Of a stretch of 39,009 nucleotides of DNA, positions 26,580-34,450 are shown in pieces (position 1 is the first letter of the stretch; every line of letters starts with the position of its first letter). The DNA is from Cyclobacteriaceae bacterium. Its GTDB lineage: Bacteria > Bacteroidota > Bacteroidia > Cytophagales > Cyclobacteriaceae. The translations under genes and the position numbers were made by a program. Below the pieces are notes generated by a model. The model searched no databases, was not told where the DNA came from, and saw only the letters and a program-made list of their open reading frames with translations. The stretch is from positions 1-39,009 of the forward strand of contig JALONI010000019.1 of assembly GCA_025455015.1 (NCBI GenBank), given 5' to 3'.

Positions 26580-26609
26580 TTGCCATTTTCGGCCATTGGC
26601 GTATATTTG
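26580..26609 (+). promoter_or_regulatory. Complete Bacteroidota promoter for the bamD operon
   Basis: TTG at 26580-26582 and TATATTTG at 26602-26609 are separated by 19 bases. This matches the -33/-7 consensus of the primary Bacteroidota sigma factor. The leader to the bamD ATG is about 40 bases. Confidence 0.75.
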
Positions 26610-26656
26610 CAGGCTTGTGTAAGGCGTTATTGCCTTGCGGTGCGATCAACGGGGAA

Positions 26657-27469
26657 ATGCAGAAAAAAAGCAGATTTTTTTGGGTGTTGGCGGGAGTTCT
26701 GCTCCTGACATCGTGCAGCAAGTTCAGGCGGATTGAAAAGAGCGAAGACTGGCGCGTGAAATATGAGGCTGGCCTGAACTACTACGCCAAAAAGGACTAC
26801 TACCGCACGGCCGTGCTGTTTGAGCAAATCCAGCCCATTGTGCGCGGCCTGCCCGAGGGGGAGAAGGTGGAGTTTTACCTCGCCTACTGCCAGTACTACG
26901 AAAAAACGTACGTGCTGGCCTCCAACCAATTCAAGATCTTTTACGAAACCTATGGCCGCAGCCCGTTGGCGGAGGAGGCCACGTTTATGTATGCTTATTC
27001 GCTGTATGCCTCTTCGCCCGATACCAACCTGGATCAAACCAGCAGTATGGATGCCATGTCGGCTATGCAAAACTTTCTGAACCGCTACCCTGCCAGCAAG
27101 TTTGGCGACCAAGCCGTGGCCGTTATCCAGGAAAGCCAGGTAAAGCTGGAACGAAAGGGGTTTGAAAATGCCAAGCAATACCTGAAACTGCGCTACTATC
27201 AGGCGGCTGTTATTGCCTTTGAAAACTTCAAGAAAAACTTCCCCGACTCGCAGTATTTGGAAGAGGCTGCCTTCCTGAAAGTACAGGCGCAGTTTATGTT
27301 GGCCGAAAACAGCCTGCCCAACAAACAGTATGAACGCTACAACGCCACGCTGGGCTACTACCGCGAGCTGCTCGAAAACTTCCCCAACAGCCCGTTGTTA
27401 AAGGATGCACAGCGATTTTTTACCGCCAGCCAAGAACAAGTAAACAAGTTAAAACCCAAAAACTCATGA
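26657..27469 (+). CDS. bamD: Outer membrane protein assembly factor BamD (lipoprotein)
   Basis: BamD is the essential lipoprotein partner of BamA in outer membrane protein insertion. The 270-residue product has a lipoprotein signal with lipobox LTSC and Cys20. Five tetratricopeptide-like repeats follow, with typical segments such as YYAKKDYYRTAVLFEQI and YYQAAVIAFENFKKNFPDSQY. The ATG at 26657 is used; the frame is open to 26615, but that region is the leader. Its stop overlaps the rpoZ start by 4 bases (ATGA). It heads the operon bamD-rpoZ-coaBC-DUF4835-recN. Confidence 0.93.
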   Translation: MQKKSRFFWVLAGVLLLTSCSKFRRIEKSEDWRVKYEAGLNYYAKKDYYRTAVLFEQIQPIVRGLPEGEKVEFYLAYCQYYEKTYVLASNQFKIFYETYGRSPLAEEATFMYAYSLYASSPDTNLDQTSSMDAMSAMQNFLNRYPASKFGDQAVAVIQESQVKLERKGFENAKQYLKLRYYQAAVIAFENFKKNFPDSQYLEEAAFLKVQAQFMLAENSLPNKQYERYNATLGYYRELLENFPNSPLLKDAQRFFTASQEQVNKLKPKNS

Positions 27470-27798
27470 ATATGAACGCGACCGGACAGCCCTCCATCAT
27501 CACCCGCGACCTGGAGAAGATCGCTGCCCCTACCGGAAACATCTACGAATCCGTGGTGGTAATCTCCAAGCGCGCGCGCCAGATAGCTGTCAATCTAAAG
27601 GAAGAACTCAATGGGAAACTGGCCGAGTTCGCCACCACGGTAGACAACCTGGAAGAGGTTTTTGAAAACCGTGAGCAGATTGAGATTTCGCGCTACTATG
27701 AGCGCATGCCAAAGCCTACCTCCACAGCCATCGAAGAATTTTTGGAAGGCAAGCTGATGTACCGCAAACGCACCGAAACCATCGAAGCGGCCGAGTAA
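27466..27798 (+). CDS. rpoZ: RNA polymerase omega subunit (Bacteroidota type)
   Basis: Omega helps fold and assemble the beta' subunit of RNA polymerase. The 110-residue product has the family core NIYESVVVISKRARQIAVNLKEEL and VFENREQIEISRYYERMPKPTSTA, followed by EFLEGKLMYRK, typical of this phylum. The ATG overlaps the bamD stop, and an internal ATG two codons later is also possible. coaBC starts 19 bases downstream. The rpoZ-coaBC order is shared with many other bacteria. Confidence 0.93.
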   Translation: MNMNATGQPSIITRDLEKIAAPTGNIYESVVVISKRARQIAVNLKEELNGKLAEFATTVDNLEEVFENREQIEISRYYERMPKPTSTAIEEFLEGKLMYRKRTETIEAAE

Positions 27799-27817
27799 AC
27801 ACGCAACCCACACGCAC

Positions 27818-29023
27818 ATGACGCTGGCAGGCAAAAAAATTGTGTTGGGTGTCAGTGGAAGCATTGCCGCCTACAAATCGGCCGTGCTCACGCGCCTGCT
27901 GGTGAAAGAAGGAGCCGAGGTGAAAGTCGTAATGACCGCCTCGGCTTCGGAGTTTATTACGCCCCTTACGCTGAGCACGCTGTCCAAAAATCCGGTAGTG
28001 ATCGATTTTGTCAAGGATAAAACGGGGGAATGGAACAACCACGTAGCGCTGGGCCTGTGGGCCGATGTACTGCTTGTGGCCCCCGCCAGCGCCCACACGC
28101 TGGCCAAAATGGCCGGTGGCCTTTGCGACAACCTTCTGATCGCCACCTATCTCTCTGCCCGATGCCCGGTGTTTTTTGCCCCGGCCATGGACTTGGACAT
28201 GCTTCGGCACCCGTCCACAGAGACAACCATTGGCCGGCTATTATCCTACGGCAACCACCTGATTCAGCCCGGCTATGGCGAACTGGCCAGCGGCCTGGTG
28301 GGGCCGGGACGCATGGCCGAACCGGAAGAGATCGTGGCTGCGCTACAACGCTTCTTTCAAAATCGTCAAACGCTACAGGGCAAACAGGCGCTTGTCACGG
28401 CCGGCCCGACACACGAGGCCATTGATCCGGTTCGCTTCATTGGCAACAGCTCCAGTGGTAAAATGGGATTTGCCATTGCCGAAACGCTGGCCCACTACGG
28501 GGCTCACGTGCAGTTGGTGGCAGGCCCTACTTCGCAAACAATAAATCATCCCTCGGTGACCCTCACCCCGGTCACGTCCGCACAGCAGATGTATGAGGCT
28601 TGCGCACGGCTGTTCGCCACCAGCGATATTGCGGTGTTGTCTGCAGCCGTGGCCGACTACCGCCCACTGACCGTGGCCGACCAGAAAATCAAGAAAACCG
28701 AAGGCACGCTAACCTTGGAACTGACAAAAACACCCGACATTGCCGCGGCTCTCGGAAAGCTGAAAAAGGAGCATCAGACGGTGGTGGGCTTTGCCCTGGA
28801 AACCGAAAACGAACGCGCCAACGCGCAAAAAAAACTGACGGGCAAAAACTTTGACCTCATCGTGCTCAATTCGCTCAACGATGCAGGCGCGGGCTTTGGC
28901 CACGACACCAACAAGGTGACTATCTTGGACAAACACGACCGCGTGCGCGAAATAAACCTCAAATCTAAAAAAGAAGTTGCCGTTGATATCGTTGAATCCA
29001 TAATCAGCTACCGCCATGCGTAA
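27818..29023 (+). CDS. coaBC: Bifunctional phosphopantothenoylcysteine decarboxylase / phosphopantothenate-cysteine ligase
   Basis: This enzyme joins cysteine to phosphopantothenate (CoaB) and decarboxylates the product (CoaC) on the way to coenzyme A. The 401-residue protein has the flavoprotein half at 1 to about 185 (GVSGSIAAYKS, His75 in NNHVALG, APASAHTLAKMAGG). The CoaB half follows, with GNSSSGKMGFAIAE, AAVADYRP and KIKKTEG. The usual PxMNxxM motif reads PAMDLDM, with Asp125. The usual ACGD.GPGRM flap reads ASGLVGPGRM, with Ser158. Positions 75, 125 and 158 coincide with the E. coli catalytic His75, Asn125 and Cys158. The 3' end overlaps the DUF4835 gene by 8 bases. Confidence 0.95.
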   Translation: MTLAGKKIVLGVSGSIAAYKSAVLTRLLVKEGAEVKVVMTASASEFITPLTLSTLSKNPVVIDFVKDKTGEWNNHVALGLWADVLLVAPASAHTLAKMAGGLCDNLLIATYLSARCPVFFAPAMDLDMLRHPSTETTIGRLLSYGNHLIQPGYGELASGLVGPGRMAEPEEIVAALQRFFQNRQTLQGKQALVTAGPTHEAIDPVRFIGNSSSGKMGFAIAETLAHYGAHVQLVAGPTSQTINHPSVTLTPVTSAQQMYEACARLFATSDIAVLSAAVADYRPLTVADQKIKKTEGTLTLELTKTPDIAAALGKLKKEHQTVVGFALETENERANAQKKLTGKNFDLIVLNSLNDAGAGFGHDTNKVTILDKHDRVREINLKSKKEVAVDIVESIISYRHA

Positions 29024-29939
29024 AGGATTTGCCCGAGTGGTGTTCTGTGTTTGGTTTTTTTCGTCCGCTTGGGCCGGCAGCGGAGCATTGTATGCACAGG
29101 AACTCAATTGCAAAGTGACCGTCAATTCCGATCGTGTGGCCAGCTCTGACCGGGCCGTGCTGCTGGATATGGAGCGCGCCTTTGCCAGCTTCCTGAACAC
29201 GCGCAAGTGGACTACCGATAGTTACCTCACGCAAGAAAAAATCAATTGTTCGCTATTCATCAACATCCTGGAAGGAAGCAACGTGGCGTTGGGTAACTTC
29301 CAGGCCAATGTACAAATTGCCGCAGCCCGCCCGATCTTCAACACCAACTATGAAAGCGTAGTACTCAATTTTGCCGACCGTGATTTTGAGTTTGAGTACG
29401 TGGAGTCGCTGCCGCTTGAATACAACGACAATACGTTCATCTCCAACCTCACCTCCATGCTGGCATTCTACGCCTATGTTATCCTGGGTATGGACTATGA
29501 CTCGTTTAGCCCGCTGGGGGGCAATCCCTACTTTCAAAAAGCGTTGATCGTAGTCACCAATGCGCAGGCCTCGGGCCGTGACGGCTGGCAGGCGTTGGGC
29601 AGCAACCGAAACCGCTATGCGCTGATTGAAGCGTTGAACAATCCTCAAATGGCAGAGATCCGAAAGGGTTTATACACCTACCATCGGTTGGCCATGGACA
29701 ACTTTGACAAAACACCCGATCAGGGGCGCGAACAAGTATTGGAGGTCTTACGCGCGGTGCGCAAGGCATGGCAAATAAACCCTAACTCCATTTTGGTGGT
29801 GTCTTTTTTTGATACCAAGGCCATCGAGTTGGTAAACATCTTTTCGCAAGGCAATGTGCAAGTCAGACGCGAGGCGTATGACATCCTAACCGCCATCGAC
29901 CCCAAGCGCAACATTTACCAAAAAATCATCGGCAACTGA
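29016..29939 (+). CDS. DUF4835 family protein, PorD-like
   Basis: The 307-residue product has a signal peptide (cleavage near GALYAQ) and continues ELNCKVTVNSDR, the usual DUF4835 N-terminus. Features such as TMLAFYAYVILGMDYDSFSPLGGNPYFQKA and DILTAIDPKRN at the C-terminus fit the family. Some databases, as I recall, name the family PorD and link it to the type IX secretion system; that link fits the T9SS cargo genes in this window but is not proven by the sequence. The gene overlaps coaBC by 8 bases, and recN starts 40 bases later. Confidence 0.88.
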   Translation: MRKGFARVVFCVWFFSSAWAGSGALYAQELNCKVTVNSDRVASSDRAVLLDMERAFASFLNTRKWTTDSYLTQEKINCSLFINILEGSNVALGNFQANVQIAAARPIFNTNYESVVLNFADRDFEFEYVESLPLEYNDNTFISNLTSMLAFYAYVILGMDYDSFSPLGGNPYFQKALIVVTNAQASGRDGWQALGSNRNRYALIEALNNPQMAEIRKGLYTYHRLAMDNFDKTPDQGREQVLEVLRAVRKAWQINPNSILVVSFFDTKAIELVNIFSQGNVQVRREAYDILTAIDPKRNIYQKIIGN

Positions 29940-29979
29940 CACACACCTGCGCCCCGGGGTTAGTAATTTTCGGAAACCC

Positions 29980-31632
29980 ATGCTCACGCACCTGACCATC
30001 AAGAACTACGCGTTGATCGAACACCTGGAGCTCGATTTTTCCAACCACTTGAATGTGATCACCGGGGAAACGGGAGCCGGAAAATCGATTTTGCTGGGGG
30101 CCGTGGGTTTGCTGCTCGGCAATCGGGCCGATACCAAAGTGCTTTGGAATGAGACCGAGAAATGCGTGGCGGAGGGCACGTTTGACATCCGCGCGTATGG
30201 GTTGAACACGCTCTTCGCCCAACTGGAATTGGACTATGCCGACCAGACCCTGTTGCGCAGGGAAATCAGCCCCGCAGGAAAAAGCCGTGCTTTTATCAAC
30301 GACACGCCCGTCACCCTGGATGTGATGAAGCAGTTGGGCTTGCGGTTGATGGACATCCACTCGCAACATGAAACACTGGAACTGGGAGATCGGCAATTTC
30401 AACTGCACGTGGTGGACACCTATGCCAACAATGCCCGCGCGCGCGAGGCGTATGCCGCCCAATGGATAAAAACCGTGGGGCTTCGGCAGGCCTATGCACG
30501 GCTGCAAGCCGAAGCCGATGCGCTTCGACAAGAGGCGGACTTTGTATCCTTTCAGCGGAATGAATTGCGCGAGGCCGCGCTGCGCGAAGGAGAACAAGAA
30601 GCCCTGGAAACGCAAACAGCCATCCTGGAAAACGCAGGCGATATCAAAACCCGGTTACTGGCGGCCAGCCAACTCATATCCGGCAGTGAGGTGGCCATCG
30701 ACCAGGCCCTGTCAGAAGTTCGGGCTCAACTGAACGGCATTGCCCACATCAAGCCCGCCTACCAGGAACTATTCAGTCGCGTGGAGAGCATGCGGATTGA
30801 ACTGGCCGACCTCCACAACGAAATAGAGCGTGAGCAAGAGAACGTGGAAGCCAACCCCGCATTGTTAGAAGAAATGCAGGCGCGGCTCAGCCTTCTCTAT
30901 CAGCTACAGCAAAAACACCGGAAAACCACGGTGGCCGAACTGCTCTCGCTGCAGCAATTGCTGGAGGAGCGCGCCAACCAGGCATTAAACGTGGATGATG
31001 ACTTGGCGCGTTTGCAAAAAGAACTGGCGGCCGCTGAAGCAGACCTGCAAATGAAAGCGCAGGCGCTAAGCCAAACACGCGCCCATGTGCTGGCTCCCTT
31101 GTGCCGGCAACTGACCGAACTGGCGCATGCCTTGGGGATGCCGGAGGCCGTGCTCAAAGCTGACCATGCCGTGCGAGAGGCCGCGGCCCATGGCACCGAT
31201 GTTGTTGATTTTTTGTTCAGTGCCAATAAAGGCATCGCTCCCCGGCCCCTGCAGCAAGTGGCCTCAGGCGGTGAGTTCTCACGATTGATGTTTTGCGTAA
31301 AGTATGTGCTGGCCGAGAAAACAGCCATCCCCACCCTGCTGCTCGATGAAATCGACAACGGCATCTCGGGCGAAGTGGCCGTTCAAATGGCGCGCCTGAT
31401 GCAAACCATGGCCGAAGCGCACCAGTTGATCACCATCACCCACCTGCCCCAGTTGGCAGCCAAAGGTGACGCCCATTATTTTGTTTACAAAGAAAACGCC
31501 CAGCGCAAGACGGTGAGCCGTATCAGGCTGCTGAACAAACACGAGCGCGTGGAGGAAATTGCCAAGATGATTGCGGGCGAAAATCCATCCGCGCGCGCCT
31601 TGGCCAGCGCCCGCGAATTAATGGGCAGTTGA
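29980..31632 (+). CDS. recN: DNA repair protein RecN
   Basis: RecN is an SMC-like ATPase that acts on double-strand breaks. The 550-residue product has the N-terminal LTIKNYALIEHLELDF and Walker A GETGAGKS, with the following GxxxLLLG. Two long coiled-coil arms span about 160-390. The C-terminal ABC signature is ASGGEFSRLMF, Walker B LLLDEIDNGISGEVA and the H-loop ITHLPQLAAKGD. Length matches the family. It is the last gene of the bamD operon and converges with the DUF983 gene, with a 15-base overlap of coding ends. Confidence 0.96.
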   Translation: MLTHLTIKNYALIEHLELDFSNHLNVITGETGAGKSILLGAVGLLLGNRADTKVLWNETEKCVAEGTFDIRAYGLNTLFAQLELDYADQTLLRREISPAGKSRAFINDTPVTLDVMKQLGLRLMDIHSQHETLELGDRQFQLHVVDTYANNARAREAYAAQWIKTVGLRQAYARLQAEADALRQEADFVSFQRNELREAALREGEQEALETQTAILENAGDIKTRLLAASQLISGSEVAIDQALSEVRAQLNGIAHIKPAYQELFSRVESMRIELADLHNEIEREQENVEANPALLEEMQARLSLLYQLQQKHRKTTVAELLSLQQLLEERANQALNVDDDLARLQKELAAAEADLQMKAQALSQTRAHVLAPLCRQLTELAHALGMPEAVLKADHAVREAAAHGTDVVDFLFSANKGIAPRPLQQVASGGEFSRLMFCVKYVLAEKTAIPTLLLDEIDNGISGEVAVQMARLMQTMAEAHQLITITHLPQLAAKGDAHYFVYKENAQRKTVSRIRLLNKHERVEEIAKMIAGENPSARALASARELMGS

Positions 31633-31995
31633 TTTCTTTTGGAGGCCTCCAAACCAGTACAACCACAATACGCGGCTGGCGCGAAAAGAAAAGGGAGAAC
31701 TAAGAATGGCAGACGCGGCAATGCCAACCAAATACACCCAGTCGGGCGGATTGACGAGTACCCGCAGCGCAAGCCACACACCCACAAACAAGGCCACCGT
31801 AAACGCATAGCTCACATAAAGAGCACCAAAATAAAAACCCGGTTCCGGTTGAAACGATACCCCGCAGTGCGGACAGAGCTGACGCATTTCCGAAAAGTGG
31901 GTGAGACGGGCCACCGGGTACAAAAATATCTTCCCCTCGCGGCAACGCGGGCACTTACCCTGCCAAAGTGCGCTTAGCCAACTGCGCTTGTGCAT
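31618..31995 (-). CDS. DUF983 family membrane protein
   Basis: The 125-residue product has an N-terminal zinc-ribbon-like pair (CPRCREGKIF ... CPHCGVSF), then GFYFGALYVSYAF and two membrane helices (about 62-82 and 88-108). This is the DUF983 pattern. The family often lies next to cytochrome oxidase genes and may take part in oxidase or heme handling, without known biochemistry. The ATG at 31995 is chosen because the conserved region starts there; it overlaps the upstream small gene by 41 bases. Its 3' end overlaps the last codons of recN by 15 bases, with no room for a terminator. Confidence 0.85.
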   Translation of the reverse strand: MHKRSWLSALWQGKCPRCREGKIFLYPVARLTHFSEMRQLCPHCGVSFQPEPGFYFGALYVSYAFTVALFVGVWLALRVLVNPPDWVYLVGIAASAILSSPFSFRASRVLWLYWFGGLQKKSTAH

Positions 31996-32212
31996 TGCGT
32001 TTGGAAGTTCTGTACCAAAAAAAGGCGATGACACCGATGGCAAGATAAGGAGCAAAAAAAAGATACAAGATGCCAGTATTGATGCCCGCAGCAATGCCAA
32101 TGTCGCCATTGCTGACGTTGTTCTCCAGCGTAGTACGGCACATGGCGCACTGCGCCCACGCGGGCAGCACCCCGGCCATCATCAACATCAACAACATCCC
32201 CCCTTTTTTCAT
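31955..32212 (-). CDS. Small CxxC membrane protein of the oxidase cluster
   Basis: The 85-residue product has a signal-like N-terminus ending in AWAQ, followed at once by CAMCRTTLENN, and one membrane helix (ILYLFFAPYLAIGVIAFFWYR), with a basic C-tail. Similar small CAMC proteins are found with Bacteroidota oxidase genes; the CxxC could bind metal or be redox active, but the function is unknown. It lies 15 bases after DUF420 and overlaps DUF983 by 41 bases. Confidence 0.75.
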   Translation of the reverse strand: MKKGGMLLMLMMAGVLPAWAQCAMCRTTLENNVSNGDIGIAAGINTGILYLFFAPYLAIGVIAFFWYRTSKRNAQAQLAKRTLAG

Positions 32213-32227
32213 ACGGCTCGGTTTATG

Positions 32228-32758
32228 TTATGCGTAATATGGACTGATCATCAAATACACCACCACGCCCGTTACGGCCACGTACAGCCATACTGGAAAG
32301 GTAAATTTAGCAAGTTGCTTATGGCGGTCAAAACGGCCGGCCAGCGCCCGCGAAAACGTGAACAACACAAAGGGAATGACCACCACCGACAGGGCGATAT
32401 GCGTGATCAAAATGAAATAATACACGTAGCGGATGGCCCCCTGGCCGCCAAAGGGGGTGGAATCGCTGGTCATGTGATAGAGCACGTACATGACCAAAAA
32501 CAACGAAGACAAGCCGATGCAAACCTTCATTAACGCCTCGTGCAACGGTCGTTTTTTGTTCTTGATGGCCCAAACGGCCACCACCAACAGCACAGCCGTC
32601 AACCCGTTGATGGACGCATAGATGGGTGGCAAAAAGGAAAAATCATACCCTGGTATCTTGATCCGAAACAGGGCCGCCACGGCCAGCGGTATCGCCACCG
32701 AAAGCGCGATGATGAGCCTGCGGTAAGGCTCTTGGGTGGTTGCGGGAGACGTCTTCAT
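32228..32758 (-). CDS. DUF420 family membrane protein
   Basis: The 176-residue product has five or so membrane helices (LSVAIPLAVAALF, INGLTAVLLVVAVWAI, CIGLSSLFLVMYVLYHMTSD, FILITHIALSVVVIPFVLFTF, LYVAVTGVVVYLM). The conserved histidines in HEALMK, YHMTSD, THIALS and HKQLAK match DUF420 (CtaM-like). In Bacillus and Staphylococcus, CtaM is needed for maturation of the heme-copper oxidase, which fits this position. The ATG at 32758 overlaps the Sco-like stop by one base (TGATG), so translation is probably coupled. Confidence 0.88.
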   Translation of the reverse strand: MKTSPATTQEPYRRLIIALSVAIPLAVAALFRIKIPGYDFSFLPPIYASINGLTAVLLVVAVWAIKNKKRPLHEALMKVCIGLSSLFLVMYVLYHMTSDSTPFGGQGAIRYVYYFILITHIALSVVVIPFVLFTFSRALAGRFDRHKQLAKFTFPVWLYVAVTGVVVYLMISPYYA

Positions 32759-33234
32759 CAATATCGCTTCAAAAGTATCTTTACTTCCATAATCAACCGG
32801 TCGGTTTCCTCGCGCGTGCTGAGTTCGTAGTAGCCGCGTATCTGACCTTCGGGGTCCACCAGTACTGTATTCCATGGTTTTTCGAGTGCGAGTTGGCAGC
32901 GCAGGTCATTCTGCCCTACTGAATCAAAATCCGTGACGTACACCGGGTGTAATTCATCGCCCGTCTGGTCCGTAACGCGTGCTACGTTGGCCACGATGGA
33001 AGCACTGCCCGCAGTGAGAAAAAGTGTGGGTGACCGATCCTCCAACCAGGCACCCGCCAGCCGGTACGGGCGCGCGATGATGGGCACGCACCCCGCAGGC
33101 CACACCGCCACACCCTCGGTATGATAAACGGGGATGTCAAATTCATTTTTGCCGAACACGCGCAAAAAAACAAACACCAGCCCGGGGACGAGCAGGATGA
33201 CCAACAGAATGATCACAATAAGTTTCTTTGACAT
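32758..33234 (-). CDS. Sco-like thioredoxin-fold protein lacking the CxxxC copper motif
   Basis: The 158-residue product has an N-terminal membrane anchor (residues 4-26). The start of a Sco-type domain follows (FGKNEFDIPVYHTEG), and its C-terminal half matches Sco proteins (NTVLVDPEGQIRGYYEL ... EETDRLIMEVKILLK). The place where Sco has CPxxCP, between a beta strand and a helix ending NxxRV, here reads LTAGSASIVANVARV, with no cysteine. Only Cys49 and a Cys near 113 remain. It is shorter than usual for Sco (about 200-230 residues). Sco normally delivers copper to the CuA site of CoxB. This copy is either degenerate or has another role. It overlaps DUF420 by one base. Confidence 0.7.
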   Translation of the reverse strand: MSKKLIVIILLVILLVPGLVFVFLRVFGKNEFDIPVYHTEGVAVWPAGCVPIIARPYRLAGAWLEDRSPTLFLTAGSASIVANVARVTDQTGDELHPVYVTDFDSVGQNDLRCQLALEKPWNTVLVDPEGQIRGYYELSTREETDRLIMEVKILLKRY

Positions 33235-33251
33235 GTTTCAATACAACGCAC

Positions 33252-33283
33252 AAAAAAGGCTAAAGTTTCCGACTCTAGCCTTT
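33252..33283 (-). terminator. Rho-independent terminator after the oxidase subunit genes
   Basis: On the minus strand an 11-pair stem with one mismatch closes on a 5-base loop and runs into a T-run of six. It ends the main oxidase operon and separates it from the Sco-like gene. Confidence 0.85.
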
Positions 33284-33307
33284 CGTTATGTTCAACCCAC
33301 CGGATGC

Positions 33308-33634
33308 CTATGGCAACACCGGCAGTTTCATTCCTTCATAAACAAATGCCACCAACATCCACACCACAAAAATCATGGGGATGAGGATCGACCAAAACAA
33401 TACTTTGACCTCGTACTTCAGGTGCATGAATTCCAGCACGATGTACGCTGCCTTCACGATGGTCAGCGCCACGAAGATGGCCGTTTTGAGCGGCCCGTGC
33501 GGCAAGACGAATGCGATCAAAAACTCCACGGCCGTCACCGCGCCCAAAATGCCCGCCACGGTCCAAAGCTTCTTGATTTTCGCTTTGTCGGGCGGAAGAA
33601 CGGTTACTTGAGGTTCGTTTGAATGAGATGCCAT
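33308..33634 (-). CDS. Cytochrome c oxidase subunit IV family protein
   Basis: The 108-residue product has three membrane helices (VAGILGAVTAVEFLIAFVL, LKTAIFVALTIVKAAYIVLEFMHL, LIPMIFVVWMLVAFVYEGM), the prokaryotic COX4 pattern. The motif FMHLKYE is typical. It is a small accessory subunit of the aa3-type oxidase. It lies 21 bases after coxC and ends before the terminator at 33252-33283. Confidence 0.9.
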   Translation of the reverse strand: MASHSNEPQVTVLPPDKAKIKKLWTVAGILGAVTAVEFLIAFVLPHGPLKTAIFVALTIVKAAYIVLEFMHLKYEVKVLFWSILIPMIFVVWMLVAFVYEGMKLPVLP

Positions 33635-33655
33635 AACGATGTGATGAACTAGGGG

Positions 33656-34432
33656 TTAAACAAGGTAAAAGAACGTGAACACAAACACCCACACCAAATC
33701 TACAAAGTGCCAGTACAAACCGACTTTCTCGACCATTTCATAGTACCCCCTGCGCTCGTACACGCCCGTGACGGTGTTGTAGTAGATCAAAAAGTTCAAC
33801 AACACACCGCTAAATACATGGAAGCCGTGGAATCCGGTGATGAAGAAAAAGAAGTCTGCAAAACTTTGAGGACCGTATTGATTGATTTTCAAGTTGGCAC
33901 CAAACACCTCTTTGGTAATCCATTGGCCTTCGCCATTGACAAACACAAAATCTTTGATGAGCGTGGGCGTGTCTGTTCCCACGATGAAGTGCGTCCACTC
34001 CCACGCCTGGCAGGCCAGGAACGTGATGCCACCCACGATGGTCCAGAGCATCCACTTCTCCACCGCTTTGCGATCCATGCGGTGGCCGGCCTCTACGGCC
34101 AACACCATCGTTACGGAACTCATGATCAAAATGAACGTCATGATGCCCACAAATACCAGCGGGGCCGCCACCCCGTGGAAGAACGGAATGGCTTCGAACA
34201 CCTTTTCGGGAATGGGCCAATGCTCGGGGCTAAACACAAACGCATCGGGCAATCCCTCAAAGGCCGGATGGGCTGCGCGCACCAATCCGTAGGTGATCAG
34301 CAATCCCGAAAAGGTGAATGCATCCGACAAAAGGAAAAACCACATCATGAGCTTTCCGTAGCTGGCGCCCATCGGGGACACTCCACCATTCCAAAGGTCT
34401 TTTTCGGCTGTAGCCGCTGCTGCTTGTGCCAT
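33656..34432 (-). CDS. coxC: Cytochrome c oxidase subunit III (second copy)
   Basis: The 258-residue product has seven membrane helices, beginning MMWFFLLSDAFTFSGLLITYGL. Conserved parts include QAWEWTHFI, FFFITGFHGFHVFSGVLLNF and the C-terminal YWHFVDLVWVFVFTFFY. Subunit III stabilises the oxidase and helps supply protons. This copy is longer than its neighbour and carries an extra loop with GEGQWITKEVFGANLKI. It follows the first coxC-type gene by 18 bases. Confidence 0.93.
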   Translation of the reverse strand: MAQAAAATAEKDLWNGGVSPMGASYGKLMMWFFLLSDAFTFSGLLITYGLVRAAHPAFEGLPDAFVFSPEHWPIPEKVFEAIPFFHGVAAPLVFVGIMTFILIMSSVTMVLAVEAGHRMDRKAVEKWMLWTIVGGITFLACQAWEWTHFIVGTDTPTLIKDFVFVNGEGQWITKEVFGANLKINQYGPQSFADFFFFITGFHGFHVFSGVLLNFLIYYNTVTGVYERRGYYEMVEKVGLYWHFVDLVWVFVFTFFYLV

Positions 34433-34450
34433 AGTTAACGCGTATTTCGA

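Noticed and set aside
26570-26584. GGCAA/TTGCC hairpin as a terminator of the T9SS cargo gene
   Set aside because: The stem is only 5 bp with no T-run, and it contains the -33 element of bamD.
31996-32109. Longer start for DUF983 with an apparent extra hydrophobic segment
   Set aside because: The segment is an antisense-free overlap frame of the small CAMC gene, and family similarity begins at 31995.
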